A stretch of DNA of 21,783 nucleotides from Limousia pullorum (GTDB taxonomy: Bacteria; Bacillota; Clostridia; Oscillospirales; Acutalibacteraceae): the NCBI GenBank assembly GCA_018714545.1, contig DVNG01000118.1, positions 1 through 21,783 on the forward strand. The letters run 5' to 3'. The position numbers and the translations under genes are program-made. Below the pieces are notes generated by a model, which saw only the letters and a program-made list of their open reading frames with translations, had not been told where the DNA came from and made no database searches. Below, piece after piece: positions 7,528 through 15,436 of the stretch. Position 1 is the stretch's first letter. Each line of letters opens with the position of its first letter.

Positions 7528-7842
7528 ATGAAGAAAAAGATTATGGTTATTATAGCTGCTTTATTTGTGATTACAGCGGCAGTTGCAACAGTAGGAGCGG
7601 CAGGAAGAGGAAAGGTTGGCAATCCTTCAGCGGCTGTATCCGGTATATGCGACGGAGTACCGGCACAGGACGGAACAGGAATGCAGTACGGTAAAAATGA
7701 AAACGCAGGTCAGGGAAATGGAACAGGCGACTGTATCTATAATGAGGAATGCCCAAACGATGGAGTGCCTGCCCAGGACGGAACAGGTATGCAGTACGGT
7801 AAAAATCAAAACGGCGGAAACGGCAAAGGTAACAGAGGATAA
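7528..7842 (+). CDS. Secreted repeat protein, N-terminal part before a frameshift
   Basis: 104 residues in this frame. ATG 7528 follows AAGGAGG (7513-7519) at ideal spacing. Residues 1-25 are a signal peptide (MKKK, a hydrophobic core, then GAAGRG). Two copies of DGVPAQDGTGMQYGKN follow 36 codons apart, each linked to a Cys, in a Gly/Asn-rich chain that ends NGGNGKGNRG. Directly before the stop, the +1 frame takes over with clearly protein-like sequence to 8227, so this is probably the front of a 232-residue gene. Removing one G in the GAGG at 7833-7836 would fuse them. The function is unknown. The low-complexity, exported nature suggests a cell-envelope or extracellular protein. No sortase motif is seen. 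Confidence 0.75.
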   Translation: MKKKIMVIIAALFVITAAVATVGAAGRGKVGNPSAAVSGICDGVPAQDGTGMQYGKNENAGQGNGTGDCIYNEECPNDGVPAQDGTGMQYGKNQNGGNGKGNRG

Positions 7843-8227
7843 TCAGGAAGAAATTATCACAGGAATAGAAAACACACAGTGTTATCAAAAGTATGGTTCA
7901 GCCTGCGTGGGCGCCGGATATGAAACAAGGGAAGAAGCCCAGGAATACGGAATGTCCTTCGGAAAATACAAGGCCTATCAGGAGCTTTTAAAATATTATC
8001 CTGACATAACCCCTGAGGAATGTAACGAGCTTTCCATGAACGAGATAAAAAATCTTATTTTGGAAAGCGGTGGGGAATGGGTTGGAAATTCACAAAATAA
8101 TTCCCAGTGCACAAACTCAACCGACGAAACAAAAGGACAGAACAGCGGAAATTCCGGCAAAGGCGAAGGTTCCGGAAACGGAAAAGGGAACGGAAATAAA
8201 TCCGGAAATCAAAAAGGAAAAAACTAA
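7822..8227 (+). pseudogene. Secreted repeat protein, C-terminal part in the +1 frame
   Basis: The frame is open from 7616, but its sequence before about 7822 is an antiframe shadow of the signal-peptide gene. The real coding sequence begins around VTEDNQEEIITG. It contains CYQKYGSACVGAGYETREEA, then GKYKAYQELLKYYPDITPEE and CNELSMNEIKNLILESG. This is a helical module like those ending small secreted Clostridia proteins, in which a GKYKAY..L..Y.P.IT.EE...MS..EI pattern recurs. A tail rich in Gly, Asn, Ser and Lys follows. There is no ribosome binding site near any start codon at the junction, so it needs the upstream part at 7528. A bidirectional terminator follows right after its stop. Confidence 0.65.
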
Positions 8228-8230
8228 AAG

Positions 8231-8271
8231 AAAAAGCGTATTACTGACTGAACTATAGTAATACGCTTTTT
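8231..8271. terminator. Bidirectional intrinsic terminator
   Basis: AAAAAGCGTATTACT (8231-8245) pairs perfectly with AGTAATACGCTTTTT (8257-8271) around an 11-base loop. A-tracts and T-tracts on both sides let it serve the plus-strand secreted-protein gene and the convergent EFR1 gene that ends at 8275. Confidence 0.92.
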
Positions 8272-8274
8272 GCT

Positions 8275-9024
8275 TTATTTATAAAAATATCTTCCGGAAG
8301 TTTTGCTCTTTTTTCCGTACTGTATTGCCTCTTTAGGACAGCGGTGCAGGCATCCAAGGCAGATGTTGCACTGCTTTTTTACCCATACAGGTTTGCCCTT
8401 TTCGATTTTTATAGCTTCCGACGGACAGATTTTTTCGCATAATCCACATCCTATACAGCTGTCCTCAACATAGAACTTTTTTGTAAAACGTCTGTGCTTG
8501 TAAAAAGGATAGGAGAAAAAGGTTACTGTTTTCGGGAAAAGACCCTGATTTTTATTTTGGTTTCCCGAAATCTTTTCGTCAATGGCCTTTTTAATTTTTT
8601 CAAGCTCACGGTCGGCATTGCTGTTTATTTTTTCCTGCTCAGCCTTATCTGCTATTTTAAATAAAGGCACATATGTGTCCACCATTTTTACAGAATAAAC
8701 TGCATTTACGGAAATCCCCTTTTTTTCAAGGGCTTCTTTTACAAATTTATCTGCATTGGCGGTAGAAGCTCCGCAGGTCATCAGTATATACACATAGGTT
8801 TTTTCTTTAAGATTTATAACTGCGCTGTTGATAAAATCCATTACAGCCTGAGGCACTCCGAAAAAATAGACCGGAAAAACTATTCCCAGCTTTCCGTCGT
8901 GAATATTAAATTCTGTGTTTTTTGTTTTTAAAGCTTCAGAAATCGAAACAATATTTTCGTTGATATCCGCTGTTTTATGGGCGGCGTGTCTGCTGTTTCC
9001 TGTGGCGGAAAAGTAAAAAATCAT
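8275..9024 (-). CDS. EFR1 family ferredoxin-flavodoxin protein
   Basis: 249 residues. The N-terminal half is a flavodoxin-like fold: MIFYFSATGNS is the FMN phosphate loop, and the strand GIVFPVYFFGVPQAVMDFI is typical of the family. The C-terminal 65 residues hold two [4Fe-4S] ferredoxin motifs, CIGCGLCEKICP and CNICLGCLHRCP. The combination matches the EFR1 family, proposed to transfer electrons in anaerobes; the partner is unknown. Start choice: a GTG at 9033 lacks a ribosome binding site, whereas ATG 9024 has AGGTGAT just upstream. A strong promoter at 9060-9088 drives it, and it is monocistronic. Confidence 0.9.
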   Translation of the reverse strand: MIFYFSATGNSRHAAHKTADINENIVSISEALKTKNTEFNIHDGKLGIVFPVYFFGVPQAVMDFINSAVINLKEKTYVYILMTCGASTANADKFVKEALEKKGISVNAVYSVKMVDTYVPLFKIADKAEQEKINSNADRELEKIKKAIDEKISGNQNKNQGLFPKTVTFFSYPFYKHRRFTKKFYVEDSCIGCGLCEKICPSEAIKIEKGKPVWVKKQCNICLGCLHRCPKEAIQYGKKSKTSGRYFYK

Positions 9025-9059
9025 TTCTATCACCTGATTTTAAATAATTTTACACATAG

Positions 9060-9088
9060 AGTATAAAATATATTAGCGGTACAGTCAA
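9060..9088 (-). promoter_or_regulatory. Promoter of the EFR1 gene
   Basis: On the minus strand TTGACT (9088-9083) and TATACT (9065-9060) are separated by 17 bases, upstream of the EFR1 start at 9024. Confidence 0.75.
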
Positions 9089-9121
9089 TAGATAAAAATG
9101 GTTAAAGATAGCTCTTTGATG

Positions 9122-9150
9122 TTGTTTTATGGTCGTTATTGTGGTAAAAT
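9122..9150 (+). promoter_or_regulatory. Promoter of the YihY/BrkB gene
   Basis: TTGTTT (9122-9127) and TAAAAT (9145-9150) lie 17 bases apart, 33 bases before the start at 9184. The -35 is imperfect. Confidence 0.55.
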
Positions 9151-9183
9151 TTATTTATATTTGAGAAAAGCGGGCGGTGATGT

Positions 9184-10071
9184 ATGAAAAATAAATTTTT
9201 ATTATTGTTTATAGAAGTAAAGGAATTTATAGACATCTTTTTCGGCTATAAGGTTATGAGGGCAGCCGCCGCAATTTCATATTATCTTACCCTTTCGTTT
9301 TTCCCGTTTCTTATCTGTCTTAACTGGCTGATAGCCACAATAGGAATTGACATGGGAACAATAGTGAGCCTTACGGAAGGTTTTATTCCTCAGCCGGCTA
9401 TGGATTCATTAAACCAGTATTTGGAGTATATTGTGAACCAGCAGTCGCCAATATTGCTGATAACGGGAATTACATTCCTTGTAACCAGTGCCTCGGCGGC
9501 GTTTAGAAACCTTGTAACAATTATGGGAGAAATCCACGGCAAACAGAGATTTAACGGCATAATAAAATATATTCTAAGCTTTGCAGGTTCTACGCTTTTT
9601 CTTTTTGCAATCTACTTTTTTATGCTTATTTCGGTTATTGCAAAGTCGATTATTTCCATAATTGACCAGTGGCTAAACACAAATCTTTCTATTTTATTTC
9701 AGTTTGAATGGATGCATTCCTTTTTGATTTTAATATTCCTTACAGTTATGCTTTACGCATTGTACAGAACCTACAATATCAAAGGCAGAGCCTTTAAAGC
9801 ACTTATTTTCTCATCTGTGGGAGCTGCATTTCTCCTGGTTGTGGTGAGCTATGTTTTTTCTGAAATAATGAAATTTTCGGCGAAATATTCACTGGTTTAT
9901 GGTTCTCTTACTTCCGTAATCTGTCTTATGATGTGGATTTTTATCTGTGCCAATATAATAATCGGCGGAAGCGTTTTGGGAAGAGTAATAGGTTATCACT
10001 GTGAGGACGAATCAGAGGAAGAAAAAAAGTATGAAAACGCAAGAAAAAAGAAAAAACTAAAAAAGAAATAA
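9184..10071 (+). CDS. YihY/virulence factor BrkB family membrane protein
   Basis: 295 residues with about six membrane segments. The family signature is present: AAAISYYLTLSFFPFLICL near residues 28-46, then a QPAMDSLNQYLEYIV extracytoplasmic stretch, and ASAAFRNLVTIM after the second segment. The C-terminus is a highly charged tail rich in Glu and Lys, predicted to be cytoplasmic. Older annotations call the family ribonuclease BN, but that assignment is wrong; its actual function is not established. Start ATG 9184 follows GGCGGTGATGT. It is monocistronic, with its own promoter and a terminator at 10078-10114. Confidence 0.92.
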   Translation: MKNKFLLLFIEVKEFIDIFFGYKVMRAAAAISYYLTLSFFPFLICLNWLIATIGIDMGTIVSLTEGFIPQPAMDSLNQYLEYIVNQQSPILLITGITFLVTSASAAFRNLVTIMGEIHGKQRFNGIIKYILSFAGSTLFLFAIYFFMLISVIAKSIISIIDQWLNTNLSILFQFEWMHSFLILIFLTVMLYALYRTYNIKGRAFKALIFSSVGAAFLLVVVSYVFSEIMKFSAKYSLVYGSLTSVICLMMWIFICANIIIGGSVLGRVIGYHCEDESEEEKKYENARKKKKLKKK

Positions 10072-10077
10072 TTTTAT

Positions 10078-10114
10078 GGGACAGGATTGTTAACAACCTG
10101 TCCCTAATTTTTTT
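10078..10114 (+). terminator. Intrinsic terminator of the YihY/BrkB gene
   Basis: GGGACAGG (10078-10085) pairs with CCTGTCCC (10097-10104), the loop itself containing TTGTT/AACAA, followed by a seven-T run (10108-10114). Confidence 0.92.
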
Positions 10115-10125
10115 CACAACGGATA

Positions 10126-10154
10126 TTGACAAATTGCAGTTTTACATGTTTAAT
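10126..10154 (+). promoter_or_regulatory. Promoter of the HAD phosphatase gene
   Basis: TTGACA (10126-10131) and TTTAAT (10149-10154) are 17 bases apart, shortly after the preceding terminator and 42 bases before the start at 10197. Confidence 0.65.
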
Positions 10155-10196
10155 TAGGTTGGGAGAAATCCTAAAAGAGCAGGGAGGAATTTCAAA

Positions 10197-10982
10197 ATGA
10201 TTAAAGCTGTATTTTTTGATATTGACGGAACTCTCGTACCATTCGGCGAAAAAAGAATGCCGAAAAGTACCGTTGAAGGTCTTGACAAGCTTAGAAGCAA
10301 CGGTGTTAAGGTGTTTATTGCCACAGGAAGATCTCCTGGAAATTTAAAATATCTGCAATCAATACTGGATTATGATTTTGACGGTTTTATTGCAATGAAC
10401 GGACAGTATTGTTTTACAAAAGATTTGGTTATACGTGAAAAGTGTTTTGATACGGAAAGTTTTCCAATGCTGTTAAAATATCTTGAAGAAAACGATGTTT
10501 CCTGTAGTTTTGTGGAGCTAAACTATGTTTACATAAACAGAGTAAGCGAAAGGGTTATGAATATTAGAAGGTCTTTGGGCGCTTCTGTAATTTACGAACC
10601 AATAGATAAACTGGAACGTGCATTGACCCATAAAATATACCAGCTCAGCGCATATACAGACAAAGAGAAGGAAAAGGAACTTGTAAAACATTTTCCGGGT
10701 TCCAAGGCTGTGCGCTGGTCTCCGGTTTTCGCCGATATAATCCCCGAGGACGGCGGAAAAGATGTGGGAATAAGCAAGGTTATCGAGCATTTTGGAATTA
10801 AAAGAGAGGAAACAATGGCTTTCGGCGACGGCGGAAACGACATGGATATGCTGAAATACTGCAACATAGGCGTCGCTATGGGCAATGCCGGAGATGAGGT
10901 AAAAGCCATTGCAAACCATGTTACAGACAACACAGATAAGGACGGAATTTACAAGGCATTAAAGTATTTTGAACTTATATAA
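10197..10982 (+). CDS. HAD superfamily hydrolase, Cof type (IIB)
   Basis: 261 residues. These magnesium-dependent phosphatases act on small phosphorylated metabolites. Motif I is FFDIDGTL with nucleophile Asp8 and acid/base Asp10; motif II is FIATGRSP; the motif III lysine region is around EDGGKDVGI; motif IV is GDGGNDMDML. The large type-IIB cap lies between motifs II and III (residues about 82-185). Start ATG 10197 has AGGGAGG nine bases upstream. It is monocistronic. The natural substrate cannot be inferred; relatives act on sugar phosphates, flavin or pyridoxal phosphate. Confidence 0.94.
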   Translation: MIKAVFFDIDGTLVPFGEKRMPKSTVEGLDKLRSNGVKVFIATGRSPGNLKYLQSILDYDFDGFIAMNGQYCFTKDLVIREKCFDTESFPMLLKYLEENDVSCSFVELNYVYINRVSERVMNIRRSLGASVIYEPIDKLERALTHKIYQLSAYTDKEKEKELVKHFPGSKAVRWSPVFADIIPEDGGKDVGISKVIEHFGIKREETMAFGDGGNDMDMLKYCNIGVAMGNAGDEVKAIANHVTDNTDKDGIYKALKYFELI

Positions 10983-11039
10983 AATATATCATATGCATAA
11001 ATGTGAATATTCAGTGAATAAAAAATGTAAAAAATTCAC

Positions 11040-11068
11040 TTGACAAAGAGAAAACTTTGTATTATTAT
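11040..11068 (+). promoter_or_regulatory. Promoter of the ilvB-ilvA-ridA operon
   Basis: A perfect TTGACA (11040-11045) and TATTAT (11063-11068) are 17 bases apart. Transcription would begin near 11075, giving a leader of about 310 bases that holds the T-box. The 57 bases between the HAD stop and this promoter are AT-rich, with nothing else I can identify. Confidence 0.8.
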
Positions 11069-11094
11069 ATGTTGCAAAGAAATAAAACAAATGC

Positions 11095-11354
11095 TTTGAC
11101 AGGGACAGCTGATACATAAAGCGATTTCAGAGAGTCGTCGGTTGGTGCGAGACGATAGGCAGTGTTGATAGAATCACCCTCGAGCAGACTGGTGAAATTT
11201 TCTTTTTGGAAAAACTAATCAGTTCCGGAAGCTCACCGTTATCATGGGGCGCACGTTGTTAGACGTGGCAGAGTGGCCGTTTTTCGGCAATTAGAGTGGT
11301 ACCGCGGAGTATATTTATACCTCGTCTCTTTTTTGGAGACGAGGTTTTCTTTTT
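11095..11354 (+). ncRNA. T-box riboswitch, probably isoleucine-responsive
   Basis: The leader has the hallmarks of a tRNA-sensing T-box. There is a stem I with AGAGAG then GGTTGGTGCGA (11130-11151), a specifier region, and the invariant T-box AGAGTGGTACCGCGG (11293-11307). The terminator is CCTCGTCTC (11320-11328) pairing with GAGACGAGG (11336-11344), then a T-rich run. The specifier is read as AUC (11173-11175, in GAATCACC), which is isoleucine. This fits the downstream ilvA. Uncharged tRNA-Ile would bind stem I and the T-box bulge, favour the antiterminator and switch on the operon. The specifier choice is inferred from spacing and should be confirmed by folding. Confidence 0.95.
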
Positions 11355-11387
11355 ATATTTGACTTAATTGAATGGAGGCTTTTTATT

Positions 11388-13055
11388 ATGAAATTGACAG
11401 GAGCGCAGATAATAATGGAATGTTTGCTGGAACAGGGGGTTGACACTGTTTTCGGTTATCCGGGCGGAGCGGTTTTGAATATATACGACGCTTTGTATGA
11501 ATATAAGGATAAGATAAGACATATAACCACTTCCCACGAGCAGGCGGCTTCCCATGCTGCTGACGGATATGCAAGATCAAGCGGAAAGACAGGCGTATGT
11601 ATTGCAACATCAGGCCCGGGAGCCACAAACCTTGTTACAGGTATCGCTACAGCCTATATGGATTCAATCCCAATGGTTGCAATTACAGGAAACGTAAACA
11701 GAAACCTTTTGGGAAAAAGCAGTTTCCAGGAAGTTGACATTGCCGCAATCACAGCGCCGGTTACAAAGAAAAGTCTTATTGTAATGGATATTGCAGACCT
11801 GGCAGACGCAATCAGAGACGCTTTTTATGTTGCAAATAAGGGAAGAAAGGGCCCGGTTCTCATAGATATTCCAAAGGATATCACAGCTTTGACCTACGAT
11901 TTCGAAAGAAAGCCATTAAAGGAGCAGAAACACAACTTTGACCACAATGAAAAGCAGTTTAAGAAAGCAGTAGAGCTTCTGCTTAAATCCGAAAGACCAT
12001 TCCTCTATGCAGGCGGCGGAGTTGTGGCTTCGGAGGCGGAAAAGGAATTTGCAGATTTTGCAGAGAAGTTTGACGCTCCTGTTTCAGCTTCACTTATGTG
12101 TCAGGGCGCATACGACCAGAAGCTTCCAAGATATCTGGGAATGCTCGGTATGCACGGAACAAAGGTTTCCTCAATGGCATTAAAGGAATGTGATTTGTTT
12201 ATCGCAGTCGGTTCAAGATTTTCCGACAGAGTTACCTGTGATACCGGTGTTTTTGCAAGAAACTGTCCGGTAATTCATATTGACATAGACGCAAAGGAAT
12301 TTAACAAAAACATCAAAGCCGCAGCAGCATTGAGAGGAAACGCAAAGGATGTGCTTGAAGAGCTCAGCAGAAGAATTCCTCAGCAGAACCACAGCGAGTG
12401 GATGAATAAAATTTACGGCTGGAAAGAAAAAAATCCTTTCCTTAAAAAAGACGACGGAATGTATGTGACACCTCAGTATGTTATGGAAACACTGGGACGT
12501 CTTACAGACAATAAGGCTATGATTACCACAGAGGTTGGACAGCACCAGATGTGGGCGGCACAGTATTTCTATTACCGTTATCCACGCCAGCTGTGCACAT
12601 CAGGCGGTTTGGGAACAATGGGATACGGTCTTGGAGCGGCAATAGGCGCAAAGCTTGCAAATCCCGACAAAACAGTTGTAAACATTGCAGGCGACGGAAG
12701 CTTCCACATGAATTGCAGTGAGCTTTCCACACTTTCAAAATACAACATTCCTGTTATAGAGCTTCTCTTTAACAACGAGGTTTTGGGAATGGTAAGACAG
12801 TGGCAGAAGCTTTTCTACGGCGGAAGATTTTCCGAAACAGACCTTGATAAAGTGACAAATTATGAAAAGCTTTCAGAAGCATTCGGTGTAAAAGCCTATA
12901 CAATCAGCAAGAGCAGTGATGTTGAAAAGGTTTTGAAAGAGGCAATCGAGTCCGGAAAGCCTGCATTTATCAACTGCATCATCAATAGAGATATGAATGT
13001 TCTGCCGATGGTTCCGGCAAACGGAGCAGTAACAGACCCGATAATGGAAATGTAA
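11388..13055 (+). CDS. ilvB: Acetolactate synthase large (catalytic) subunit
   Basis: 555 residues. This ThDP- and FAD-dependent enzyme condenses pyruvate with pyruvate (to acetolactate) or with 2-oxobutyrate (to acetohydroxybutyrate). The catalytic glutamate lies in TTSHEQAASHAADGYAR (Glu51). ATSGPGATN and the YMDSIPMVAITG stretch follow. The ThDP/magnesium motif starts GDGSFHMN and ends FNNEVLGMVRQWQ. These distinguish biosynthetic AHAS from catabolic AlsS. Start ATG 11388 has GGAGG nine bases upstream, just after the T-box terminator. The regulatory small subunit IlvN, usually adjacent, is absent; the next gene is ilvA. The subunit is either encoded elsewhere or missing. Confidence 0.96.
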   Translation: MKLTGAQIIMECLLEQGVDTVFGYPGGAVLNIYDALYEYKDKIRHITTSHEQAASHAADGYARSSGKTGVCIATSGPGATNLVTGIATAYMDSIPMVAITGNVNRNLLGKSSFQEVDIAAITAPVTKKSLIVMDIADLADAIRDAFYVANKGRKGPVLIDIPKDITALTYDFERKPLKEQKHNFDHNEKQFKKAVELLLKSERPFLYAGGGVVASEAEKEFADFAEKFDAPVSASLMCQGAYDQKLPRYLGMLGMHGTKVSSMALKECDLFIAVGSRFSDRVTCDTGVFARNCPVIHIDIDAKEFNKNIKAAAALRGNAKDVLEELSRRIPQQNHSEWMNKIYGWKEKNPFLKKDDGMYVTPQYVMETLGRLTDNKAMITTEVGQHQMWAAQYFYYRYPRQLCTSGGLGTMGYGLGAAIGAKLANPDKTVVNIAGDGSFHMNCSELSTLSKYNIPVIELLFNNEVLGMVRQWQKLFYGGRFSETDLDKVTNYEKLSEAFGVKAYTISKSSDVEKVLKEAIESGKPAFINCIINRDMNVLPMVPANGAVTDPIMEM

Positions 13056-13091
13056 AGAAATTTGTAATATAAACAGGAAGGATGAAAAAAG

Positions 13092-14297
13092 ATGTTGACC
13101 CTTGATAAAATCTACCACGCTTCATATGTGCTTAAAAATGTTGTGAGATGTACAGACCTTATTCATGCGCCACTTATCAATCCTGAGGCACAGGTATTTT
13201 TAAAGGCTGAAAACCTCCAGATTACAGGTTCATTTAAGGTGAGAGGTGCTTATTATAAAATATCCCAGCTTTCCGACGAAGAAAAGGAAAGAGGTGTTAT
13301 CGCATGTTCAGCAGGAAACCATGCACAGGGCGTGGCTTTGGCGGCTACTAAAAACGGCATTAAATCACTTATCTGTCTGCCTGACGGAGCTCCTATTTCA
13401 AAGGTTGAAGCTGCTAAAAGATACGGCGCAGATGTGTGCCTTGTTAAGGGTGTTTACGACGATGCATATAACATGGCTGTAGAGCTTCAAAAGGAAAGCG
13501 GCGCAACATTTATTCATCCTTTCGACGATGAAGAGGTTATTGCCGGACAGGGTACAATCGGTCTTGAGCTGCTGGAGCAGCTTCCGGAAATGGACGCGGT
13601 TATCGTTCCAATCGGAGGCGGCGGACTTATCTCCGGTATCGCATATGCGGTTAAATCCCTTAATCCAAGATGTAAGGTGTACGGTGTACAGGCACAGGGC
13701 GCACCGTCTATGTATAATTCCGTAAAGCACCACTGCAACGAAACACTGGACAGCGTTTCAACCATTGCAGACGGTATCGCAGTTAAGAAACCGGGCGATA
13801 TCACATATGATATCTGCTGTAAATATGTTGACGACATCGCAACAGTTACAGACGACGAGATTTCCTGTGCAATTCTTTCCCTCATGGAGAAGCATAAGCT
13901 TGTTGCAGAGGGCGCAGGTGCGGTATCCGTTGCGGCGGCAATGTTCAATAAATTCGACATCAAGGGCAAAAAGGTTGCCTGCATAGTTTCCGGAGGAAAT
14001 ATCGACGTTACAATTCTTTCAAGAGTTATCACAAGAGGACTTCTCAAGGGCGGAAGAAGCGCAGATATCACTGTTGCTTTACAGGATAAGCCGGGACAGC
14101 TCAAGGAAATTTCTGCAATTATTGCTGACTTGGGCGGAAACGTAACATCAGTACAGCACAACAGAGCCAACGAGGGAATGGATGTAACAGGATGCTTTTT
14201 GCATATTGTTATGGAAACCAGAGATTATAACCATATAGAAGAGATTAGAAAAGCGTTAACAAACGCAGGATTTAAGATAGTTAGGTCTATGAATTGA
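13092..14297 (+). CDS. ilvA: Threonine ammonia-lyase (threonine deaminase)
   Basis: 401 residues. It removes water and ammonia from threonine to yield 2-oxobutyrate, the first committed step to isoleucine. The PLP lysine is in QITGSFKVRGAYYK (Lys49), the phosphate-binding glycine loop is VPIGGGGLISGIA, and SAGNHAQGVA matches the family. The last 75 residues (from about ITVALQDKPGQLKEISAIIA) form one ACT-like regulatory domain, as in the short TdcB/IlvA group. Start ATG 13092 has AGGAAGG upstream and follows ilvB by 36 bases. The location under an isoleucine-type T-box supports a biosynthetic role, although sequence alone would also allow a catabolic one. Confidence 0.95.
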   Translation: MLTLDKIYHASYVLKNVVRCTDLIHAPLINPEAQVFLKAENLQITGSFKVRGAYYKISQLSDEEKERGVIACSAGNHAQGVALAATKNGIKSLICLPDGAPISKVEAAKRYGADVCLVKGVYDDAYNMAVELQKESGATFIHPFDDEEVIAGQGTIGLELLEQLPEMDAVIVPIGGGGLISGIAYAVKSLNPRCKVYGVQAQGAPSMYNSVKHHCNETLDSVSTIADGIAVKKPGDITYDICCKYVDDIATVTDDEISCAILSLMEKHKLVAEGAGAVSVAAAMFNKFDIKGKKVACIVSGGNIDVTILSRVITRGLLKGGRSADITVALQDKPGQLKEISAIIADLGGNVTSVQHNRANEGMDVTGCFLHIVMETRDYNHIEEIRKALTNAGFKIVRSMN

Positions 14298-14316
14298 GAT
14301 ATAGGAGGAAATGAAA

Positions 14317-14694
14317 ATGAAATATGTAAAGACAGATAAAGCACCGGCAGCTATCGGCCCGTATTCCCAGGGAGTGGTAGCAGGAGGATTTGTATATGTA
14401 TCAGGTCAGATTCCACTTGACCCTGCAACAGGAGAGCTTGTTGGAGGAAGCATAGAGGAGCAGACAGAAAGAGTTATCGCAAACCTCAAGGCAATTCTTG
14501 AGGCTGCGGGAACAGATATTTCAAAGGTGGTTAAAACCACATGTTTCTTGAAAGATATGGGAGATTTTTCAAGATTTAACAGTGTTTACGAGAAGCATTT
14601 TGTTTCAAAGCCGGCAAGAGCCTGCGTTTCTGCGGCGCTTCCTAAGGATGCGGCTGTAGAGGTTGAGGTTATCGCTTTGGCTCAGGATGCGTAA
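14317..14694 (+). CDS. ridA: RidA family 2-iminopropanoate/2-iminobutanoate deaminase
   Basis: 125 residues. RidA hydrolyses the reactive enamine/imine intermediates released by PLP dehydratases such as IlvA, protecting other PLP enzymes. Features are APAAIGPYSQGVVAGGFVYV, SGQIPLDPATGELV, EEQTERVIANLKAILEAAG and the catalytic arginine in KPARACVSAALP. Start choice: an ATG at 14311 is only two bases after AGGAGG (14303-14308); ATG 14317 is eight bases away and begins at the conserved MKYVKTDKAPAA, so it is preferred. It follows ilvA by 19 bases as third gene of the operon, beside the enzyme whose by-product it clears. Confidence 0.95.
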   Translation: MKYVKTDKAPAAIGPYSQGVVAGGFVYVSGQIPLDPATGELVGGSIEEQTERVIANLKAILEAAGTDISKVVKTTCFLKDMGDFSRFNSVYEKHFVSKPARACVSAALPKDAAVEVEVIALAQDA

Positions 14695-14732
14695 GATTTG
14701 ATAAAAAGCCTTCAAAATTATTATTCTGCAAA

Positions 14733-14770
14733 ACAAAAAACACCACGGTATGCACTGTGGTGTTTTTTGT
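14733..14770. terminator. Terminator after ridA, probably bidirectional
   Basis: ACAAAAAACACCAC (14733-14746) pairs perfectly over 14 bases with GTGGTGTTTTTTGT (14757-14770) around a 10-base loop. It ends the ilvB-ilvA-ridA transcript and, read from the other side, can end the minus-strand CarD gene, whose stop is at 14808. Confidence 0.9.
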
Positions 14771-14807
14771 CTATGTCAGTATTTTTTAGATAAATAAAAT
14801 TTTTAGA

Positions 14808-15320
14808 TTATGCGCAGAAAATACGGCTTTCGACCTTTTTTCTGACTTCTTCCTTTGAAATGTGCAAAACAACTGCAAATTCACCGTATACAATATTTTC
14901 CGCATTTCGAAGAAAGTCCATGTCCATCTGACTGAATTTTTTATGATTTTCTTTTGCGTCCTCAAATTTGCCGTTAAGTGATTTAATAAGCAAAAGTATA
15001 TTTATGCAGTTGCATGACTTGATAATTGCTTTATACTTTTCGGCAAGCTCTCTTTTGTTTCTGCAATTAAGTCCCTCTGTCTTTTTATGAGAAACGGTTT
15101 CTATGCAGTCTTCAACTTCACTTGGAGAAATAAGATTGCGTATAAACACATTTGTATCAACAGGGGAATAGATTTTCTCGCCCTCTTTTCCAAAGAGAGG
15201 TGAGAGTGTGTAATAAAGCTTGTCAGTAGCAAGACCGTCTGATACCGATAAATGCCCTACACTTTCAACACGGCAAACGCCTTTTGTTCCGTAAATAATG
15301 ATATCTCCCGCACTGTACAT
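14808..15320 (-). CDS. CarD family transcriptional regulator
   Basis: 170 residues. The N-terminal 60 residues form the CarD/TRCF RNA-polymerase-interacting domain: [20 protein letters not shown], then YYTLSPLF and KIYSPVDT, the strand pattern of the family. The C-terminal part is helical ([17 protein letters not shown] region) and matches the CarD DNA-binding tail. In actinobacteria CarD stabilises open promoter complexes; in Clostridia the roles are poorly known. Start choice: an upstream TTG (15335) overlaps the Shine-Dalgarno GGAGG itself, so ATG 15320, eight or nine bases downstream of it, is the likely start. It is transcribed alone, convergent with ridA. Confidence 0.88.
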
Positions 15321-15404
15321 TTTTATCGCCTCCAATTACTTTGATTTAGAGAGAGCAATAAATTTTAATTTTAAAATATTGTTCTTTCGTATCTCTATAT
15401 TAGT

Positions 15405-15434
15405 ATTTTAACATATTTAAAAGAAAAAAGTCAA
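15405..15434 (-). promoter_or_regulatory. Candidate promoter of the CarD gene
   Basis: On the minus strand TTGACT (15434-15429) and TAAAAT (15410-15405) are separated by 18 bases. It sits directly downstream of the nadE terminator hairpin (15437-15473). The leader of about 85 bases is AT-rich with no clear structure. Confidence 0.5.
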
Positions 15435-15436
15435 AG

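Noticed and set aside
7826..7845. Programmed +1 frameshifting in the secreted gene
   Set aside because: The junction AGA GGA TAA lacks the CUU-UGA-type signal of RF2 and has no stimulatory element I can see.
7616..8227. A separate 203-residue protein starting at ATG 7616
   Set aside because: The first 70 residues are an out-of-frame reading of the signal-peptide gene, there is no ribosome binding site at 7616, and the C-terminal half fits the upstream gene.
10983..11040. Terminator after the HAD gene from GTGAAT (11002) and ATTCAC (11034)
   Set aside because: The arms are short, the loop is long and AT-rich, and there is no T-run after it.
13514..14170. A 218-residue minus-strand open frame opposite ilvA
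   Set aside because: It is wholly inside ilvA, has a Ser/Pro/Thr-rich composition typical of antisense reading, no ribosome binding site and no recognisable domain.
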